From contig NZ_WJOK01000009.1 of assembly GCF_009649785.1 (NCBI RefSeq), forward strand, positions 62,001 to 126,000: a DNA stretch of 64,000 nt, given 5' to 3'. The notes under the pieces are model-generated. The model was not told where the DNA came from, ran no database searches, and worked only from the letters and a program-made list of their open reading frames with translations. This DNA is from Agrobacterium tumefaciens. GTDB taxonomy: Bacteria; Pseudomonadota; Alphaproteobacteria; Rhizobiales; Rhizobiaceae. The number at the start of each line of letters is the position of its first letter. Positions within the stretch are counted from its first letter, which is position 1. A program made the translations under genes and the position numbers. Shown here piece by piece: positions 49,616 through 57,914 of this stretch.

Positions 49616-49803
49616 GGCGGCGCCCTCCGTGTAACCAGGGGGAAAACGTAGGCGTGGGCTTGCGGTTCCCTGTAAGTTTACATGGATGAAAAAAGAGGAT
49701 GCCGCCCGTACACGGCCTCATCAAGTTTTCTTGAAACTATCGCAAGAAACGAATTCCTCCCCAAATGGTTCTCTGCCCGATGCAGACAAAGGAAGGGAGA
49801 CCC

Positions 49804-51033
49804 ATGTTCCGCAACAACCGATTTCTGAGTTCGACGATGCTATTCGCGCTGCTGGCCGTACCACTTGCCGGCGGCGCCCACGCACAGACCGCCCCGGCAG
49901 TCGAGACGAAACGGCCCAATGCGCCGGATCAGAAACCGGCTTTCGAGGGTCAGACCCGTGCGCCGCAAGCCGCCACTCAGCCGGATGTCGAAAAAACCGT
50001 CATTGCCGAGGGCCTACCGCATATCTGGTCGATGGAATTCCTGCCCGATGGCCGCATGATCGTGGCGGCCAAGGAAGGCGCAATGCACATCGTCGCAGAC
50101 GGCAAAGCTGGCCCAGCGATCGAAGGCGTGCCGGAGGTAGCGTCCGACGGACAGGGCGGTCTGCTCGACATCGCGCTGGCTCCCGATTTCGAAACCTCCC
50201 GTAAAATCTTCTTCTCTTTTTCCGAGCCACGGGATGGCGGCAACGGCACCTCCGTCGCATCGGCCAAGTTGACCGAAGAGGGTGGAGCAGCAAAACTGGA
50301 AGACGTCTCGGTGATCTTCCGCCAGATGCCGACCTATGATGGCGATAAGCATTTCGGCTCCCGCCTGGTCTTCGGCCAGAACAACGAGCTCTACGTCACC
50401 GTCGGTGAACGTTCAGACGCAACGCCGCGTGTGCAGGCGCAGGACCTGTCGAGCGGGCTTGGCAAGGTCTTCCGCATTGATGCCGAAGGCAAGGCCTTCG
50501 AGGGCAACCCCTTCGCCGGCCAGCAGAACGCCCTCCCCGAGATATGGAGCTATGGCCACCGTAACCTCCAGTCGGCAGCACTGGATGGACAGGGCAGGCT
50601 CTGGACAGTGGAACATGGCCCGAAAGGCGGCGACGAGATGAACCTGCCGAAGGCGGGCCTCAATTATGGCTGGCCGGTCATCACCTACGGTGTCGAATAT
50701 AGCGGTCGGTCCGTTGGCGAAGGTGCCACCGCCAAGGAAGGCATGGAACAGCCGGTTTATTATTGGGACCCCGTCATCGGCCCGTCCGGCATGGCCTTTT
50801 ACGACGCCGACCAGATTTCCGAGTGGAAGGGAGCCTTCATCGTAGGCGGTCTGGTGAGCCAGGGCCTCGTCATCCTGCACATTGACGGCGACAAGGTTGC
50901 GACGGAAAGCCGATTGCCGCTGGAAGCGCGCATTCGTGATGTGAAAGTGGGTCCGGATGGCGCCGTCTATGCCGTGACCGAAGAGCGCGGCGGCGGCAAC
51001 TCGCAAATTTTGCGGATCGCCAAGGCCGGCTGA
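49804..51033 (+). CDS. PQQ-dependent sugar dehydrogenase (soluble glucose/sorbosone dehydrogenase family), secreted
   Basis: The 409-residue protein has a signal peptide (FLSSTMLFALLAVPLAGGAHA, cleavage near residue 28) and a six-bladed GSDH beta-propeller: GLPHIWSMEFLPDGRMIVAAKEG, GGLLDIALAPDF, FFSFSEPRDGG, WSYGHRNLQSAALDG, and EHGPKGGDEMNLPKAGLNYGWP. Such periplasmic proteins resemble Ylii-type aldose sugar dehydrogenases and need PQQ and calcium. AAGGGAGA precedes the ATG at 49804. No PQQ biosynthesis genes are nearby, and its substrate is unknown. Confidence 0.92.
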   Translation: MFRNNRFLSSTMLFALLAVPLAGGAHAQTAPAVETKRPNAPDQKPAFEGQTRAPQAATQPDVEKTVIAEGLPHIWSMEFLPDGRMIVAAKEGAMHIVADGKAGPAIEGVPEVASDGQGGLLDIALAPDFETSRKIFFSFSEPRDGGNGTSVASAKLTEEGGAAKLEDVSVIFRQMPTYDGDKHFGSRLVFGQNNELYVTVGERSDATPRVQAQDLSSGLGKVFRIDAEGKAFEGNPFAGQQNALPEIWSYGHRNLQSAALDGQGRLWTVEHGPKGGDEMNLPKAGLNYGWPVITYGVEYSGRSVGEGATAKEGMEQPVYYWDPVIGPSGMAFYDADQISEWKGAFIVGGLVSQGLVILHIDGDKVATESRLPLEARIRDVKVGPDGAVYAVTEERGGGNSQILRIAKAG

Positions 51034-51053
51034 GAAAGTCATGACCGGAACAG

Positions 51054-51082
51054 CAGGCCGCCGGAACGAAGGCGGCCTGTTT
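51054..51082 (+). terminator. Hairpin terminator after the sugar dehydrogenase
   Basis: CAGGCCGCC (51054-51062) pairs with GGCGGCCTG (51071-51079) around an eight-base loop and is followed by a weak T-rich tail (TTTCTCGTTT from 51080). Perfect nine-bp stem between the dehydrogenase and topoisomerase genes. Confidence 0.75.
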
Positions 51083-51119
51083 CTCGTTTCCTGCAATCTT
51101 AAACCTGCCGGAAAAAACG

Positions 51120-52136
51120 ATGCCACAACCGCCCACCCGCCTTCTTGCCAAAATCGGACTTGCCTATGTCAACGATCAGGAGCCGGGCATAGCCCGAGAA
51201 AGGCGCGGGCGCGGTTTCTGTTACCGGTTGCCGGGCGGCGAACTTCTGTCCGATAACGTGGAGTTGAAGCGCATCAAATCGCTCGGCGTCCCGCCTGCCT
51301 ACAAAGATGTCTGGATATGCATCGACCCATCCGGGCATTTGCAGGCAACGGGCTTTGATGCGCGCGGGCGAAAGCAATATCGTTACCATCCCGACTGGCA
51401 CGCATTGCGCGGTGAGACGAAGTTCTTTCAGCTGAAAAGCTTCGGCAAGGCGCTGCCTGCCATCCGGCGACGCGCCATGGCTGACATTGCAAAACAGGAT
51501 CACGGTCAGGACATGACACTGGCGGCCCTGACGCTGCTTCTCGATGCCGCCTATCTGCGCGTCGGCAACCGTTCTTATCTTGAAACCAACGGTACCTATG
51601 GCGCAACCACATTGCTCAAGCGCCACGTGTCCTTCGGCGCGACAATCGAATTGCGCTTTGCAGCCAAGGGCGGGCAGAAGGTGAAACGGCAATTGCGCCA
51701 CCCGCGCCTTCAAAAAATCCTCGAGGAAATCGCCGATCTGCCCGGCAAGGAGCTGTTTGTCTGGCAGGACAGTGAAAACCGGGTTCACTCCGTCGATTCA
51801 AGCGATCTCAACGCCTATCTTTCCCGCGTCGGCGGACAAGGCATTTCTGCCAAGACTTTCCGTACCTGGGGCGGAACGCTTGCGGCCTTCTGTCATGCGA
51901 TGGAACATGTGGCTGCGGGTGAAAAACCCAGCATCAAGGGTATGTGTCAGGCAGCGGCGACGGAACTGTCCAACACACCCGCCATTTGCCGCAAGAGCTA
52001 CGTACATCCTACCGTTCTCGATATAGCGACGGAGGAGAAGGCGCAGAAGAAGCTTGGCCGTATTCTGAAGGTGGGCGCAAAGCCGGTCTCGGGCCTCAGG
52101 GCCGATGAAAGACGTCTGCTTGCCTTCCTGCCGTGA
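51120..52136 (+). CDS. DNA topoisomerase IB (poxvirus type)
   Basis: The 338-residue protein is a eukaryote/poxvirus-like type IB topoisomerase. The N-terminal domain has GFCYRLPGGELL and RIKSLGVPPAYKDVWICIDP; the catalytic domain has RVGNRSYLETNGTYGATTLL (first Arg), KRQLRHPRLQKILE (Lys/Arg), FRTWGGTLAAF and the active-site tyrosine Tyr294 in CRKSYVHP. It relaxes both positive and negative supercoils via a 3'-phosphotyrosine. It stands alone between the dehydrogenase terminator and the convergent response regulator (3-bp gap). Confidence 0.95.
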   Translation: MPQPPTRLLAKIGLAYVNDQEPGIARERRGRGFCYRLPGGELLSDNVELKRIKSLGVPPAYKDVWICIDPSGHLQATGFDARGRKQYRYHPDWHALRGETKFFQLKSFGKALPAIRRRAMADIAKQDHGQDMTLAALTLLLDAAYLRVGNRSYLETNGTYGATTLLKRHVSFGATIELRFAAKGGQKVKRQLRHPRLQKILEEIADLPGKELFVWQDSENRVHSVDSSDLNAYLSRVGGQGISAKTFRTWGGTLAAFCHAMEHVAAGEKPSIKGMCQAAATELSNTPAICRKSYVHPTVLDIATEEKAQKKLGRILKVGAKPVSGLRADERRLLAFLP

Positions 52137-52139
52137 TAA

Positions 52140-52862
52140 TCAGCGGCCAGTCGCCCATTCGCCCAATTCCCGCTCGGCCCTTTCGAGCGCGCTGTAATTC
52201 AACAGCTTGCGCAGGAAAGCGACGGTGACGGCGCGGGTTCGAAGATTATAACGGCCTTCCGCCTCGTCATCACCGGCCGCCTGATGGACGTTCAGCTTTT
52301 CGTAGAGGCTTTGCAGCCGGTTCTGCACGCTGCGCAACGAAAGGTTACGGCGGCGCGCAATCGCCTTGTCCGTCAGGCCCAGCGCAACATCAACAAGGAT
52401 TTCATATTCGGAATCGGTGAAGCCATGCGCCTTGCCAAGGCTTTTTTCCTGTAGGCCGCGCACTTCCCTGTCGATCACGCATTGCGCCTCGATGAAGATG
52501 CTGCGCAACGCCAGCCGCAACCGGTCGTCAGATGCTGATTTCAGCACGTAGCCATAGGCAGCACCTTCGGGCACGATGCGGGAAACACCGCGCACATAGG
52601 CCTCGTCGGAATAGTTGGACCAGAACAGGATGCGGGTGTCCGGCCGCTCCTTCCAGATGGTGCGCGCCGCCTCGATGCCGTTGCGTTCGTTCATCTGCAA
52701 ATCCATGACGATATGGGCGGCGCGGTTTTCCCGCGCCAGCTTTTCGCCGGTTCTGCCGTTTGCCGCCTCCAGCACCTTGTCGCATTCCGGCAGGGCGGCT
52801 CTCACCGCCTCGTTCAGATAGGCGCGGTGTAGCGCATCGTCCTCAACGATCAGCACATCCAT
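52140..52862 (-). CDS. LuxR/NarL-family response regulator
   Basis: The 240-residue protein has a receiver domain with acidic pocket VEDD at residues 7-9, phospho-acceptor Asp54 (IVMDLQMN) and KSA Lys near 109, followed by a LuxR-type helix-turn-helix around residues 148-192 (FTDSEYEILVDVALGLTDKA, RSVQNRLQSLYEKL). A C-terminal stretch of about 45 residues follows. It starts 1 bp after the sensor kinase stop and forms a pair with it. Its target is unknown; the sugar ABC operon divergent from this pair is the obvious candidate. Confidence 0.93.
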   Translation of the reverse strand: MDVLIVEDDALHRAYLNEAVRAALPECDKVLEAANGRTGEKLARENRAAHIVMDLQMNERNGIEAARTIWKERPDTRILFWSNYSDEAYVRGVSRIVPEGAAYGYVLKSASDDRLRLALRSIFIEAQCVIDREVRGLQEKSLGKAHGFTDSEYEILVDVALGLTDKAIARRRNLSLRSVQNRLQSLYEKLNVHQAAGDDEAEGRYNLRTRAVTVAFLRKLLNYSALERAERELGEWATGR

Positions 52863-52863
52863 G

Positions 52864-54099
52864 TCATATTTCCTCCCGCCGGTCGAAAGCGCCTTCCGGC
52901 AACGTCACGGTAATGCGGGTTCCAGCGTCTTTGCCATTGCCACCAATATCGAATCTGGCTGAAATCAGCCGTGCCCGCGTCTTCATGTTGCCGATGCCTA
53001 GTCCACCAGAGACAGCCCCCTCGCCACGGCCGCTACCGTCATCGCTCACGGTCACCCGCAACCCGCCATCCGTTAACGACAGTGTCACCGCAATCGTTTC
53101 CGGCTGCGCGTGACGGATGGCGTTGTTGACCGCCTCCTGCACGATGCGGAACAGCGAGATGGCAACGGTCTTGTCGAGTGTCTCAACAAGACCGTCCGTC
53201 TCGTCCGTAACCGACCAGTCGATAGAAGAGCCGCTGTCGCGCACGGAGCGATCCACATAGGTCTCGATGGCCTGCACGACGCCGAACAATTGCAGGATGG
53301 AGGGTTTCGCCTCCTCAATGATCTCGCGCAGATCCTGCATGCAGTGCTGCAGGCTGCGCACCACCGGTTCCAGCATCTCGCCCGACACGTCCGGTGCGTG
53401 GCTCATCCGCTCGATGCGCCGTGCAAGCCGCGTCAGGTCCGCCAGCGTCTGGTCGTGCAAATCCATGCCGATCCGCTGTCGCTCGGCCTCCAGCGCTTCG
53501 GTCAATTGCAGGGCACCCAGCCGCAACCCCTCCTCGCGAGCATTGGCGCGCGCCTCCTCGATCGCAGACCGTTTGGCCTGTTCGGCGGCGCGGATGGCGT
53601 AAAAATAGGGCGCCAGCAAATCCGCAACCGCGCGGGCATTGGCGACATCCTCCATCGTATAGGCATCCGACTGGTGCGAGGAGCAACTGAGCGCGCCGAT
53701 AATGTCGCCATGCACCTTCATCGGCACGTGCAGGCGGCTATGCAGATCAAGCTCGATGATCGGGCTGGAAAATGCGCCTTCGAAATGGAAGCGCGGATCG
53801 GCGCAGGCATCGCCGCTCAAAAGATATTCCACCTCGCCCGAGAGCACGGAACGGATGGGACTGCCGGACAGAAGGGCGGGCGGCTGGCGGCTCCAGGCGC
53901 TTGCCAGACCGCTTTCATAGGCGATGTGAAATTTGTCATCCAGCTGCTTGATGCAGACATCCATGTGGACGTGAGGAATTATATGGGTGATTTCGGTAGC
54001 GACCGCCTGAATGATGGCGTTGAATTCGAGCTGCCCGGCGAGCAGCCGCGAAATGCCCATGTAGTGATGGAAAAGAGCGCTTTTCGGCGTATCCAGCAT
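52864..54099 (-). CDS. GAF-domain sensor histidine kinase (HisKA_3 type)
   Basis: The 411-residue soluble kinase has an N-terminal GAF domain (about residues 20-165), a helical linker rich in Ala/Glu, and a HisKA_3 dimerisation domain with phospho-His215 in ERQRIGMDLHDQTLADL. The HATPase_c domain ends with VSDDGSGRGEGAVSGGLGIGNMKTRA. This NarX/DesK-like architecture pairs with NarL/LuxR regulators, as here. GGGAGGG lies before ATG 54099; a TTG 18 bp upstream is less likely. Ligand unknown; GAF points to a cytoplasmic small molecule or redox cue. Confidence 0.93.
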   Translation of the reverse strand: MLDTPKSALFHHYMGISRLLAGQLEFNAIIQAVATEITHIIPHVHMDVCIKQLDDKFHIAYESGLASAWSRQPPALLSGSPIRSVLSGEVEYLLSGDACADPRFHFEGAFSSPIIELDLHSRLHVPMKVHGDIIGALSCSSHQSDAYTMEDVANARAVADLLAPYFYAIRAAEQAKRSAIEEARANAREEGLRLGALQLTEALEAERQRIGMDLHDQTLADLTRLARRIERMSHAPDVSGEMLEPVVRSLQHCMQDLREIIEEAKPSILQLFGVVQAIETYVDRSVRDSGSSIDWSVTDETDGLVETLDKTVAISLFRIVQEAVNNAIRHAQPETIAVTLSLTDGGLRVTVSDDGSGRGEGAVSGGLGIGNMKTRARLISARFDIGGNGKDAGTRITVTLPEGAFDRREEI

Positions 54100-54191
54100 G
54101 TGCGGACACCCTCCCAAGCGCCTGCCTTGTCAACTTGTGGCGGCGCGACCTGCCCCGTATCGGCTATTCTGCGCCCGGCGGTGGCGTTTCG

Positions 54192-54232
54192 TCCTGCGGG
54201 TTCCCGCATCCTTTCTGCGGAAACCCGCAGGA
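54192..54232 (+). promoter_or_regulatory. Near-perfect 17-bp inverted repeat upstream of sugar ABC operon
   Basis: TCCTGCGGGTTCCCGCA (54192-54208) and TGCGGAAACCCGCAGGA (54216-54232) form a stem of 17 positions with one mismatch around a 7-base loop. It sits 162 bp before the binding-protein start, in the region shared with the sensor kinase promoter. It may be an operator or a leader hairpin; no T-tract follows. Confidence 0.6.
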
Positions 54233-54394
54233 AGATTGCCGTTATCCGCCTGTACAAGCCAAACCTTCTTGGTCATTCTCGCTTTTACTGGGGAAAGGAG
54301 CTCCAGTGCAAAGGAATTCCGCCTGCCGCCGAGGAGATTTGCGGGAAAGCGGGTTCCGAGCTCAAAAAGGGCAAGCCACCAGGGAGGAAAATCA

Positions 54395-55411
54395 ATGGCT
54401 TTCAGAAAGATGCTTCTGGCATCGGCCGCTGTCGCATGCGCAGCTTTGCCGATCACCGCTCACGCCGATACCTCGGCTAAAAAAATCGCGCTTTCGAACA
54501 ATTACGCGGGCAATTCCTGGCGTCAGGCAATGCTGACGAGCTGGGACAAAATCACCAAGCAGGCAGTTGCAGACAAGCAGGTCGCTGCCGCTGACGCCTT
54601 CACGACAGCCGAAAATCAGGCGACCGAACAGGCGGCGCAGATCCAGAACCTCATTCTTCAGGGTTACGACGCCATCGTCATCAACGCCGCCTCGCCCACC
54701 GCTCTTAACGGTGCTGTCAAGGAAGCCTGTGACGCCGGCATTACCGTCGTCTCGTTCGATGGCATCGTCACCGAGCCTTGCGCCTGGCGTATCGCCGTTG
54801 ATTTCAAGGCGATGGGCGCAAGCCAGATCGACTATCTCGCCAAGGCGATGCCGAAGGGTGGCAACCTGCTCGAAATCCGCGGCCTCGCGGGCGTTTCGGT
54901 GGACGATGAAATCCATGCCGGCATCGTCGACGCCGTCGCCAAGAACCCGCAGTTCAAGATTGTCGGTTCGGTCAATGGCGACTGGGCGCAGGACGTCGCA
55001 CAGCGCGCTGTCGCCGGCATTCTGCCGAGCCTTCCCGAAGTTGCGGCAGTCGTGACGCAGGGCGGTGACGGTTACGGTGCAGCACAGGCTTTTGCCGCCG
55101 CCAAGCGCCCGACACCCACCATCGTCATGGGCAACCGCGAAGACGAGTTGCAATGGTGGAAGCAGCAGAAGGATGCCAGCGGCTACGAGACCATGTCGGT
55201 CTCCATCGCCCCCGGCGTTTCCACGCTCGCTTTCTGGGTGGCGCAGCAAATCCTCGACGGCAAGGATGTCAAAAAGGATTTGACCGTACCTTTCCTGCGC
55301 ATCGATCAGGGCAATCTTGAGGAAAACCTCAAGAACACCCAGAAGGGCGGCGTCGCGAATGTGGAATATTCACAGGAAGACGCCCAGAAGGCCATCGCCT
55401 CCGCCAAATAG
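54395..55411 (+). CDS. CUT2 sugar ABC transporter substrate-binding protein
   Basis: The 338-residue periplasmic binding protein has a signal peptide (MAFRKMLLASAAVACAALPI, cleavage near AHA-DTS, about residue 24) and a Peripla_BP_4 domain: IALSNNYAGNSWRQAML, QAAQIQNLILQGYDAIVINAAS, GITVVSFDGIVTEP, and GAAQAFAAAKRPTPTIVMG. This is the ribose/xylose (RbsB-like) class, but the sugar cannot be read from sequence. GGGAGGAAAA precedes the ATG. First gene of an operon of binding protein, ATPase and two permeases, followed by a gluconolactonase-like gene. Confidence 0.92.
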   Translation: MAFRKMLLASAAVACAALPITAHADTSAKKIALSNNYAGNSWRQAMLTSWDKITKQAVADKQVAAADAFTTAENQATEQAAQIQNLILQGYDAIVINAASPTALNGAVKEACDAGITVVSFDGIVTEPCAWRIAVDFKAMGASQIDYLAKAMPKGGNLLEIRGLAGVSVDDEIHAGIVDAVAKNPQFKIVGSVNGDWAQDVAQRAVAGILPSLPEVAAVVTQGGDGYGAAQAFAAAKRPTPTIVMGNREDELQWWKQQKDASGYETMSVSIAPGVSTLAFWVAQQILDGKDVKKDLTVPFLRIDQGNLEENLKNTQKGGVANVEYSQEDAQKAIASAK

Positions 55412-55437
55412 GCCGGACAATTTCCGGACACAAGCGA

Positions 55438-55466
55438 TTGCGGCGCTCCCTGAACGGGCGCCGCAA
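55438..55466 (+). promoter_or_regulatory. Intercistronic hairpin between binding protein and ATPase genes
   Basis: TTGCGGCGC (55438-55446) pairs perfectly with GCGCCGCAA (55458-55466) around 11 bases, 27 bp after the binding-protein stop. There is no T-run. This position is typical of hairpins that protect the binding-protein mRNA end and let it be made in excess over the membrane components. Confidence 0.7.
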
Positions 55467-55506
55467 CTGCCACCTATATTATCCAAGTTTCAGATCACTG
55501 GCGTGA

Positions 55507-56976
55507 ATGCTCATGAATGACATCATCGAGGCGGAAGAAGTCGTTGCCGCGCGCGGCGTGAAGGTCGTGTTCGGCGCGGTAAGGGCGCTTGATGGGGCCG
55601 ATCTCGTCATCCGTTCGGGCGAATGCCTGGGGCTCGTCGGCCATAACGGTGCGGGAAAATCCACCATCGTCAACGTCATCAATGGCGGGCTGACGCCGCA
55701 TGAGGGGTCCATTTCCTATCGCGGCGAACAAGGCCGTCAAGGAATCGCGGCAGCACGCGCCAGCGGCGTTCGCTGCGTGTTTCAGGAATTGTCGCTCTGC
55801 CCGAACCTGACGATCAGCGAAAACGTCCGCATCATGCATGCCGCGATGAACGGGCGGAACTGGCGCGGACGTGCGCTCGCCATGATCCGGCATACGCTGG
55901 ACGAGATTTTTCCCGGCCACGGTATCGATTGCGAATTGACGATCGCGGAACTCTCCATCGCCGAGCGGCAGATGGTAGAAATCGCCATCAATTTTTGTCG
56001 AATCCCGGATGCGCCGAGACTGGTAATCCTCGATGAACCGACTTCCTCGCTTGATGCGGGTCTTGCGGAACAATTGATGGATTATGTTCGCAGTTTCGTG
56101 CGCACCGGCGGCTCCGTGCTGCTGATCTCGCATATTCTCGGCGAGATTCTGTCGACAGCAACCCGCATCGTGGTGATGAAGGACGGCCGAGTGGTCGCTG
56201 ATCGGGCAGCGGGCGAGTTCACGACGCGCACGCTGGTGGAAGCCATGGGCAGCGTCGTCAAGGAACAGGACAGGCAAAAGGGCGAAAACCGCAAGGCGGG
56301 AGAGAAGGTGCTTTCGATGCCGGCGCGCCGGGGCGAAGGCCTCGCCTTCGAGGCTTTCCGCGGTGAAATCATCGGCCTTGCCGGTCTCGGCGGCCACGGG
56401 CAGACCGAAGCGCTACTCGATCTCTACCTTGCCCGCAACAGCAGCTGGCTGCCCGCGCGCAAGACCGACATCGCCTTCGTGGCGGGTGATCGCAGTCTGA
56501 ACGGCACCTTCCCGCTGTGGAGCATCCTCAAAAACCTTTCCATCGCCTCGCTGCGGGATATTTCATCCGCCGGCATGGTGGACAGGGGCAAGGAAACCGA
56601 GCTTGGCGCGCAGTGGAAAAAGCGCATCGAAATCCGCACGCCCGACATGGGCAACAAAATCCTTTCGCTCTCCGGCGGCAACCAGCAGAAGGTGCTTTTC
56701 GCCCGCGCGCTCGCCACCACGGCTAGCACCGTGCTGATGGACGACCCGATGCGTGGCGTCGATATCGGCACCAAACAGGAGGTCTACGATATCTTGAGAA
56801 CCGAAGCCTCCCACGGCCGCACCTTCATCTGGTACTCCACCGAGATGGATGAAATCCGCCTTTGCGACCGGGTCTATGTTTTCCGCGACGGCGCCATTCA
56901 GGCGGAACTGGTGGGAGAGGACATCACCGAACAGAATGTGCTGGCCGCTTCCTTTTCCGGAGAGGACCACGCATGA
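55507..56976 (+). CDS. CUT2 sugar ABC transporter ATP-binding protein
   Basis: The 489-residue protein contains two ABC domains, as in RbsA/XylG. The first has Walker A GHNGAGKST, the usual CUT2-style altered signature LSIAERQMVEIA, and Walker B LVILDEPTSSLD. The second has a degenerate Walker A (GLGGHGQTEAL) lacking GKT/S but a normal LSGGNQQKVLFARAL signature and VLMDDPMRGVDIG. So the second site probably does not hydrolyse normally, which is common in this class. Start ATG 55507 or 55513. Overlaps the permease by 4 bp. Confidence 0.93.
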   Translation: MLMNDIIEAEEVVAARGVKVVFGAVRALDGADLVIRSGECLGLVGHNGAGKSTIVNVINGGLTPHEGSISYRGEQGRQGIAAARASGVRCVFQELSLCPNLTISENVRIMHAAMNGRNWRGRALAMIRHTLDEIFPGHGIDCELTIAELSIAERQMVEIAINFCRIPDAPRLVILDEPTSSLDAGLAEQLMDYVRSFVRTGGSVLLISHILGEILSTATRIVVMKDGRVVADRAAGEFTTRTLVEAMGSVVKEQDRQKGENRKAGEKVLSMPARRGEGLAFEAFRGEIIGLAGLGGHGQTEALLDLYLARNSSWLPARKTDIAFVAGDRSLNGTFPLWSILKNLSIASLRDISSAGMVDRGKETELGAQWKKRIEIRTPDMGNKILSLSGGNQQKVLFARALATTASTVLMDDPMRGVDIGTKQEVYDILRTEASHGRTFIWYSTEMDEIRLCDRVYVFRDGAIQAELVGEDITEQNVLAASFSGEDHA

Positions 56977-57914
56977 AACTCTCCGCCAGTGCCCTTCGTC
57001 TCATCATTCCCGCCGCCTCGCTCGCCTTCCTGCTCGCCGCCGTCTTTTACATGCAGCCGCGCGCCATGAGCTATAACGGACTCAACTTGCTGTTCAATCT
57101 GGCGGTGCCGATTGCACTTGCCACCATTGCGCAGATGCTGATCATGTCCGTCAACGATCTCGATCTGTCGATGGGTACCTTCGTCAGTTTCTGCGCCTGC
57201 GTCACCGCCACCTTCCTGCAAACGACGCCACTGCTCGGTATCGCGATCTTCGCCGGTGCGATTGCGGTTTATGCGATGCTGGGCGCCATCATCCACATCC
57301 GCGCCCTGCCCTCAATCGTCGTCACGCTTGGCATGAGCTTTGTCTGGGGCGGCCTTGCCGTCCTCATCCTCCCCTCACCCGGCGGCCAGGCGCCAGCCTT
57401 CATCCGGGCGCTGATGACAGCAAAACCGCCGCTCGTGCCAATTGCCATCGTTGCCAGCATCGTGATTGCGGTCGTCGCCCACTACATCGTCATGCGCTCC
57501 TCCTTCGGCGTGCTGATGCGCGGCGTCGGCGGTAACTTCCGCTCCGTCGAGCGCTCCGGCTGGTCGGTCATCGGCATACGTGCTGCCACCTTCGCGCTGG
57601 CCGGTTTCTTCGCGGTGTTGTCGGGCATAGCGCTCGTCGGGCTAACGACATCGGCAGATGCCAATATCGCGCTTCGCTACACGCTGCTGTCGATTGCCGG
57701 CGTTATTCTGGGCGGCGGCGAATTCGTCGGCGGTCGGGTCTCGCCCATCGGTGCTGTCATCGGCGCGCTGACGCTCACCCTTGCCGGCTCGTTCCTGTCC
57801 TTCATGCGCATTTCGCCGGACTGGCAGATAGGCGCACAAGGGGCGATCCTCATCATCGTGCTGGCGCTCCGCATCCTGCTCAACCGTCTCGAAAAGCGGG
57901 AGAAAAACCAATGA
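56973..57914 (+). CDS. CUT2 sugar ABC transporter permease 1
   Basis: The 313-residue membrane protein has about 9-10 hydrophobic segments and the RbsC-type BPD_transp_2 domain: MLIMSVNDLDLSMGTFVSF near residue 60, ALPSIVVTLGMSF, and GVILGGGEFVGGRVSPIGAVIGAL. It starts within the ATPase stop (ATGA) and ends in the ATG of the second permease (ATGA), so the two permeases are coupled and likely form a heterodimer. Confidence 0.93.
   Translation: MKLSASALRLIIPAASLAFLLAAVFYMQPRAMSYNGLNLLFNLAVPIALATIAQMLIMSVNDLDLSMGTFVSFCACVTATFLQTTPLLGIAIFAGAIAVYAMLGAIIHIRALPSIVVTLGMSFVWGGLAVLILPSPGGQAPAFIRALMTAKPPLVPIAIVASIVIAVVAHYIVMRSSFGVLMRGVGGNFRSVERSGWSVIGIRAATFALAGFFAVLSGIALVGLTTSADANIALRYTLLSIAGVILGGGEFVGGRVSPIGAVIGALTLTLAGSFLSFMRISPDWQIGAQGAILIIVLALRILLNRLEKREKNQ

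Noticed and set aside
53110..54480. 456-codon open frame antisense to the GAF kinase
   Set aside because: Shadow of the kinase gene, with Arg/His/Gln-rich sequence and no domain.
56340..56460. Degenerate Walker A in the second ABC domain as a sign of gene decay
   Set aside because: Loss of GKT/S in the second nucleotide-binding domain is a common feature of CUT2 ATPases, and the rest of the domain is intact.
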